DNA from: JANLQX01 sp031418775
GTDB taxonomy: Bacteria; Actinomycetota; Acidimicrobiia; Acidimicrobiales; JANYDT01
Length of the DNA stretch: 64,000 bases
Assembly: GCA_031418775.1 (NCBI GenBank)
Contig: JANOJN010000308.1
Coordinates: forward strand, 1 to 64,000
Reading direction: 5' to 3'
Below are positions 60,620 to 64,000 of the stretch, one piece after another (position 1 is the stretch's first letter; every line of letters starts with the position of its first letter). A program made the translations under genes and the position numbers. The notes under the pieces are model-generated. The model saw only the letters and a list, made by a program, of their open reading frames with translations, ran no database searches and was not told the DNA's origin.

Positions 60620-61575
60620 AGACGGGCGGTGACCGTAGCAACGGGGATCTCGTGGGCGACGGGAACTGCGTGGCTGATCGCCGATCGCCTCGATCCGAAC
60701 ACGGCAACGAGAACGACGAGTGCCACCGCGATGAGGAGTGCATCGATGTCCTCGTGGAGGAACAGTCCGGCCCACGTGAGCGAGAGGATCGGCTGGAGAA
60801 GTTGGATCTGGCTGACCCGGGCCACGCCACCCATGGCGAGTCCGGCGTACCAGGCGAAGAACCCGAGGTACATCGAGACCACGGAGAGATACGCGAAGCC
60901 GAACCACGCCGTGCGGGGGTCGGCCGTCGAAACCGGACCGAGGCCGAGCAGGGTGAGCGGCACGGTGAGCGGAAGCGCGATCACCACGGCCCACGAGATG
61001 GTCTGCCACCCGCCCAGCTCACGGCTCACGACGGCACCTTCGGCGTAGCCGAACGAGGCCGAGATGACCGCGCCGAGCAGGAGCAGATCGCCGACGGCAA
61101 GGTCCTTGGTGTTCGACTTCGCCGCCGCGAGGGTCGTCACCGCAGCAACACCGAGTGCAGCGAAGAACCAGTAGCGCCGCGAAGGACGATCACCGATCCG
61201 GAGCAGCGCCCACCCCGCTGTTGCGGCAGGAAGAAGCCCGATCACGACGGCTCCGTGGCCGGCCGGAGCGTGGCGGAGGGCGAGGCCGGTGAAGGCCGGG
61301 AAGCCGAGCACGACACCGCCGACGGTGCCGAGCAACGGCTTCCAGTGGTGACGCTGGGGGCGCTTGGCCTTGGTCATCACCAAGACGGCGATGGCGAGGA
61401 GTCCGGCGACGACGGCACGTCCAAATGATACGAAGACCCACCCGAGCTCGCGAACGGCGACCCGGGTCGCCGGGAGCGACACGCTGAAGCACAGCACACC
61501 GACGAAGCCGAGCAGCAGCCCGCGCGTTTCTCGCTGCTCATGGTAAGCGTTGTCGTCCAAGGTCAACGTGCTCAC
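60616..61575 (-). CDS. EamA/DMT-family permease
   Basis: The 319-residue protein has ten predicted helices in two EamA halves (LLLGFVGVLCFSVSLPATRV, and later AVISASFGYAEGAVVSRELG). DMT permeases usually export amino acids or metabolites. GTG at 61575 overlaps the helicase stop and its own stop overlaps benE, so helicase, permease and transporter lie in one chain. Confidence 0.88.
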   Translation of the reverse strand: MSTLTLDDNAYHEQRETRGLLLGFVGVLCFSVSLPATRVAVRELGWVFVSFGRAVVAGLLAIAVLVMTKAKRPQRHHWKPLLGTVGGVVLGFPAFTGLALRHAPAGHGAVVIGLLPAATAGWALLRIGDRPSRRYWFFAALGVAAVTTLAAAKSNTKDLAVGDLLLLGAVISASFGYAEGAVVSRELGGWQTISWAVVIALPLTVPLTLLGLGPVSTADPRTAWFGFAYLSVVSMYLGFFAWYAGLAMGGVARVSQIQLLQPILSLTWAGLFLHEDIDALLIAVALVVLVAVFGSRRSAISHAVPVAHEIPVATVTARL

Positions 61576-64000
61576 CCGCCGAACAGCCCGAGTCGGCTGG
61601 CCGCGCTGAACACGAGCGTTGGCCCGCCGTCTTCCGCGGCGCGCACGAGATCGACGGTGCCGATAATCCTCCAGTCGCCATCGCCTTCAGGGTCGCAGAG
61701 ACGCTGGGTTACCGTCCACATTCCGGCCACCGAATCGTCGATGGAGAAGAAGGCTGCCGACCGTGCCTCCGTCGTGGTCTCGATCGACGCATGCTCGGAC
61801 CAGTAGTCGCCGAGCATGTTCTCCAGGTCCCACGGAGTGGGCGCGCCCTCGATGCGTTCGGAGAACGACGGGTAGGCCTTGCGGGCGAGGAGTTCGATCC
61901 AGCCGAATGCCGCGGTGCGGATGCTCGTGCGCCAAGCCGGAGGCGGCCCAACGACGACAACAGGAGAGTGCCCGACGTGGTGCTCGGCGACTTCGCCGCC
62001 GGACAACTTCGTCCACTCGTCAAGGAGGCTGGCATCGGTCGCGCTGAGGAGCAGTCGTAGCCACTCGATCACGTCTTCGAGGGGGTCGGTATAGGAACCG
62101 TTGGCGAGGGACCGGTCGAGGGTGCGCCAAGCATCGGTGAGATAGCGAAGGAGCAGCCCCTCACTGCGTTCGAGCTTGTAGCGCTTGATGAACCCGTTGA
62201 ACGTCTCACCGGTCTCGAGCATCTCGCGCAGGATCGACTTCGGCTCAGGGTCTTCCCATACCCACGGATGCGTGCGGCGGTAGAGCTCGATGCACGAATC
62301 GAGGATCTCGGCGAGCGGCTTGGGCCACGTGATCCCGTCGAGGTTCTCGATGCGCTCCTCATAGGGAACGCCGGCCGCCTTCATCCGGGCGATCTCCATT
62401 CCCCGAGCGGCCTTCTCCTGGGCGATCACGATGGCACGCGGGTTCTCGATGATCGACTCGACGACGCTCACGACATCGAGCACGTAGGACGGATCATCGC
62501 GATCGAACGTGGCGAGCACCTCGAGGGCGAACGGGCCGAGTGGAGAGGCGAACCGGACGTCGACACGATCGTTCGTGCCATCGTCGACCAGCGAGCCGAC
62601 GCGTACTCCGGCGCACGTGCCATCGTCAGCGCGCAGACGTTCGGCCACCCCGGCCGCCTCTAGCGATCGGTAGACATGAATGGCTCGCTTCTTGTGCGCC
62701 CGCTTCTGTGTGGGCGTGTCGTGGTTGGTGAGGAGCAGCGACTTGAGCACATCCGGTCCGTCGGGTCGGGCCAGCACGCTCGACACCAGGTTCGCCGTGA
62801 CCCGGAAGCGCGACACCAGCGGCTCGGGCGACGCGGCGAGAAGACGATTGAACGTGTTCTCGTCGAAGTGCACGAACCCCTTCGGCGGTGGGGCCCGCTT
62901 GACCTTGCGCTGTGCCTTGGGGTCGTCGCCCGCGCGTGCCAGCGCCCGGTTCGTCTCGATGACGTGCTCCGGCGCCTGGGCCCACACATGACCGTCGGGG
63001 TCGAATCCCGGCCGCCCGGCCCGCCCGGCCAGCTGATGGAACTCGCGGGCACGGAGCACCCGGACCTTCTGCCCGTCGAACTTCGTAAGTGCACTGAACA
63101 AGACGGTGCGGATCGGTATGTTGATCCCGACGCCGAGGGTGTCGGTCCCGCAGATCACCGCGAGCAGGCCTTCGCCCGCGAGCCGCTCGACGAGACGGCG
63201 GTAGCGGGGGAGCATTCCGGCGTGATGCACGCCGACGCCGTTGCGGAGGTACCGGGCGAGGGTCTGGCCGAAGCCGGTGGTGAGCCGTTCACCTTTCACC
63301 GCTGCGGCGATGGCCTCGCGCTGCTCGCGGGAGGTCAGAGGGAGCGAGACGAGCGACTGCGCCTGCTCGACGGCGGCCGCCTGCGTGGAGTGGACCAGAT
63401 ACACCGGGTAGAGCCCGCGCTCCACGGCATCGACGATGCTCTCCGCCAGCGGCGTGCTGCGCCACTCCGGGTAGAGCGGGATCGGGCGGTTGACACTGGT
63501 GATGTTCTCGACCGGGGTCGAGGTTCGCGCCTCGAGATCGGCGATGATCGGCGAGACGTCGCCGAGGGTCGCCGATGCGAGGAGGTACTGCGTGTCGTTG
63601 GGAAGCAGCAGCGGCACCTGCCACGCCCAGCCCCGATCGGTGTCGCCGTAGTAGTGGAACTCGTCGAGGCACGCGAACCCGGGAGCGGCGTCGTGCAAGA
63701 AGGCGTCGCCCAGCGCGAGGTTGGCGAACACCTCAGCCGTACACACCAGCACCGGGGCGTCGCGATTGATGGATGCATCGCCGATGGCGAGCCCGACCTC
63801 GGTGGCGCCCAGGAGGTCGACCAACTCGAAGAACTTCTCCGCCACCAGGGCCTTGATCGGCGCCGTCCACACCGACCGGCGGCTGGCATTGCGGGCCAGC
63901 ACGATGCCGGCGATGGCCGCCATCGACTTCCCGGACCCCGTCGGCGTGGCAAGAACGACGTGGGAGCCCGCAGCGAGTGCGATTGCGGCGTCCTCCTGAT
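61572..64000 (-). CDS. Ski2-like DEAD/DEAH-box helicase (DUF3516 type), N-terminus outside the window
   Basis: At least 808 residues are visible; the start lies to the right of the window. Walker A reads ATPTGSGKSMAAI right at the edge. LDEFHYYGD is the motif II box, ASATLGD motif III, HHAGMLPRYRRLVERLAGEG and FHQLAGRAGRPGFDPDG motifs V-VI. The C-terminal half is the DUF3516-type accessory region. Such helicases unwind RNA in processing or decay. The visible C-terminus ends in a GTGA overlap with the DMT permease gene. Confidence 0.9.
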   Translation of the reverse strand, partial: QEDAAIALAAGSHVVLATPTGSGKSMAAIAGIVLARNASRRSVWTAPIKALVAEKFFELVDLLGATEVGLAIGDASINRDAPVLVCTAEVFANLALGDAFLHDAAPGFACLDEFHYYGDTDRGWAWQVPLLLPNDTQYLLASATLGDVSPIIADLEARTSTPVENITSVNRPIPLYPEWRSTPLAESIVDAVERGLYPVYLVHSTQAAAVEQAQSLVSLPLTSREQREAIAAAVKGERLTTGFGQTLARYLRNGVGVHHAGMLPRYRRLVERLAGEGLLAVICGTDTLGVGINIPIRTVLFSALTKFDGQKVRVLRAREFHQLAGRAGRPGFDPDGHVWAQAPEHVIETNRALARAGDDPKAQRKVKRAPPPKGFVHFDENTFNRLLAASPEPLVSRFRVTANLVSSVLARPDGPDVLKSLLLTNHDTPTQKRAHKKRAIHVYRSLEAAGVAERLRADDGTCAGVRVGSLVDDGTNDRVDVRFASPLGPFALEVLATFDRDDPSYVLDVVSVVESIIENPRAIVIAQEKAARGMEIARMKAAGVPYEERIENLDGITWPKPLAEILDSCIELYRRTHPWVWEDPEPKSILREMLETGETFNGFIKRYKLERSEGLLLRYLTDAWRTLDRSLANGSYTDPLEDVIEWLRLLLSATDASLLDEWTKLSGGEVAEHHVGHSPVVVVGPPPAWRTSIRTAAFGWIELLARKAYPSFSERIEGAPTPWDLENMLGDYWSEHASIETTTEARSAAFFSIDDSVAGMWTVTQRLCDPEGDGDWRIIGTVDLVRAAEDGGPTLVFSAASRLGLFGG

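Overview
The window is 64 kb of high-GC, gene-dense bacterial chromosome. A high-GC actinobacterium is the best reading, and class Acidimicrobiia is my guess. The grounds are an F420-type luciferase-like oxidoreductase, many GTG starts, ATGA/GTGA stop-start overlaps, a split PurL/PurQ, and overall gene style. That taxonomic call is inference; no rRNA or other marker gene is present. I see no prophage, CRISPR array or complete insertion sequence.

Layout. 1-200: a tandem glycine riboswitch on the minus strand, cut by the left edge. 0.3-4.4 kb: GNAT acetyltransferase, a very acidic low-complexity membrane protein, a small conserved protein and tRNA-Leu(UAA). 4.4-7.0 kb: a four-carbon sugar-acid kinase/PdxA-type dehydrogenase pair and a small unknown gene. 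7.2-19.6 kb: a purine operon, purL(with fused PurS)-purQ-purC-purF-purDM(fusion)-purN-guaB-purE-purK, nearly every junction overlapping by 4 bp. The exception is purC/purF, where a 158-162 bp foldback element (MITE-like) sits between the purC stop and the purF start.

19.6-29.1 kb: truncated haemoglobin coupled to a large LuxR-family (LAL) ATPase regulator, a 1150-residue secreted SGNH hydrolase, an ABC exporter pair and a possible aminoacyl-tRNA-synthetase-like protein. 29.2-34.6 kb: F420-type oxidoreductase, TetR regulator, an internally deleted epoxide-hydrolase-like remnant, an alpha/beta hydrolase, a ribbon-helix-helix/MazF toxin-antitoxin pair with a palindromic operator, and an extradiol dioxygenase with a divergent AraC regulator. 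34.6-41.6 kb: bifunctional PutA, a divergent PAS-AraC regulator, a beta-keto acid cleavage enzyme plus L-carnitine dehydrogenase (osmolyte catabolism). 41-47 kb: a TetR/MFS efflux pair with a clear palindromic operator, a second MFS protein, ChrA and a beta-propeller lipoprotein. 47.2-52.8 kb: two tandem cytosolic-type arylsulfatases facing their formylglycine-generating enzyme. 52.9-59.4 kb: nitrilase, VOC protein, two methyltransferases, secreted ankyrin protein, TauD-type dioxygenase and an FAD monooxygenase, with a CRP-like palindrome in one divergent promoter. 59.4-64 kb: a Ski2-like helicase (cut by the right edge), a DMT permease and BenE, chained by 4-bp overlaps.

The most noteworthy items are the foldback insertion that separates purF from an otherwise continuously coupled purine operon, the PurD-PurM fusion followed directly by PurN (the domain order of eukaryotic GART), and the LAL regulator coupled to a truncated globin.
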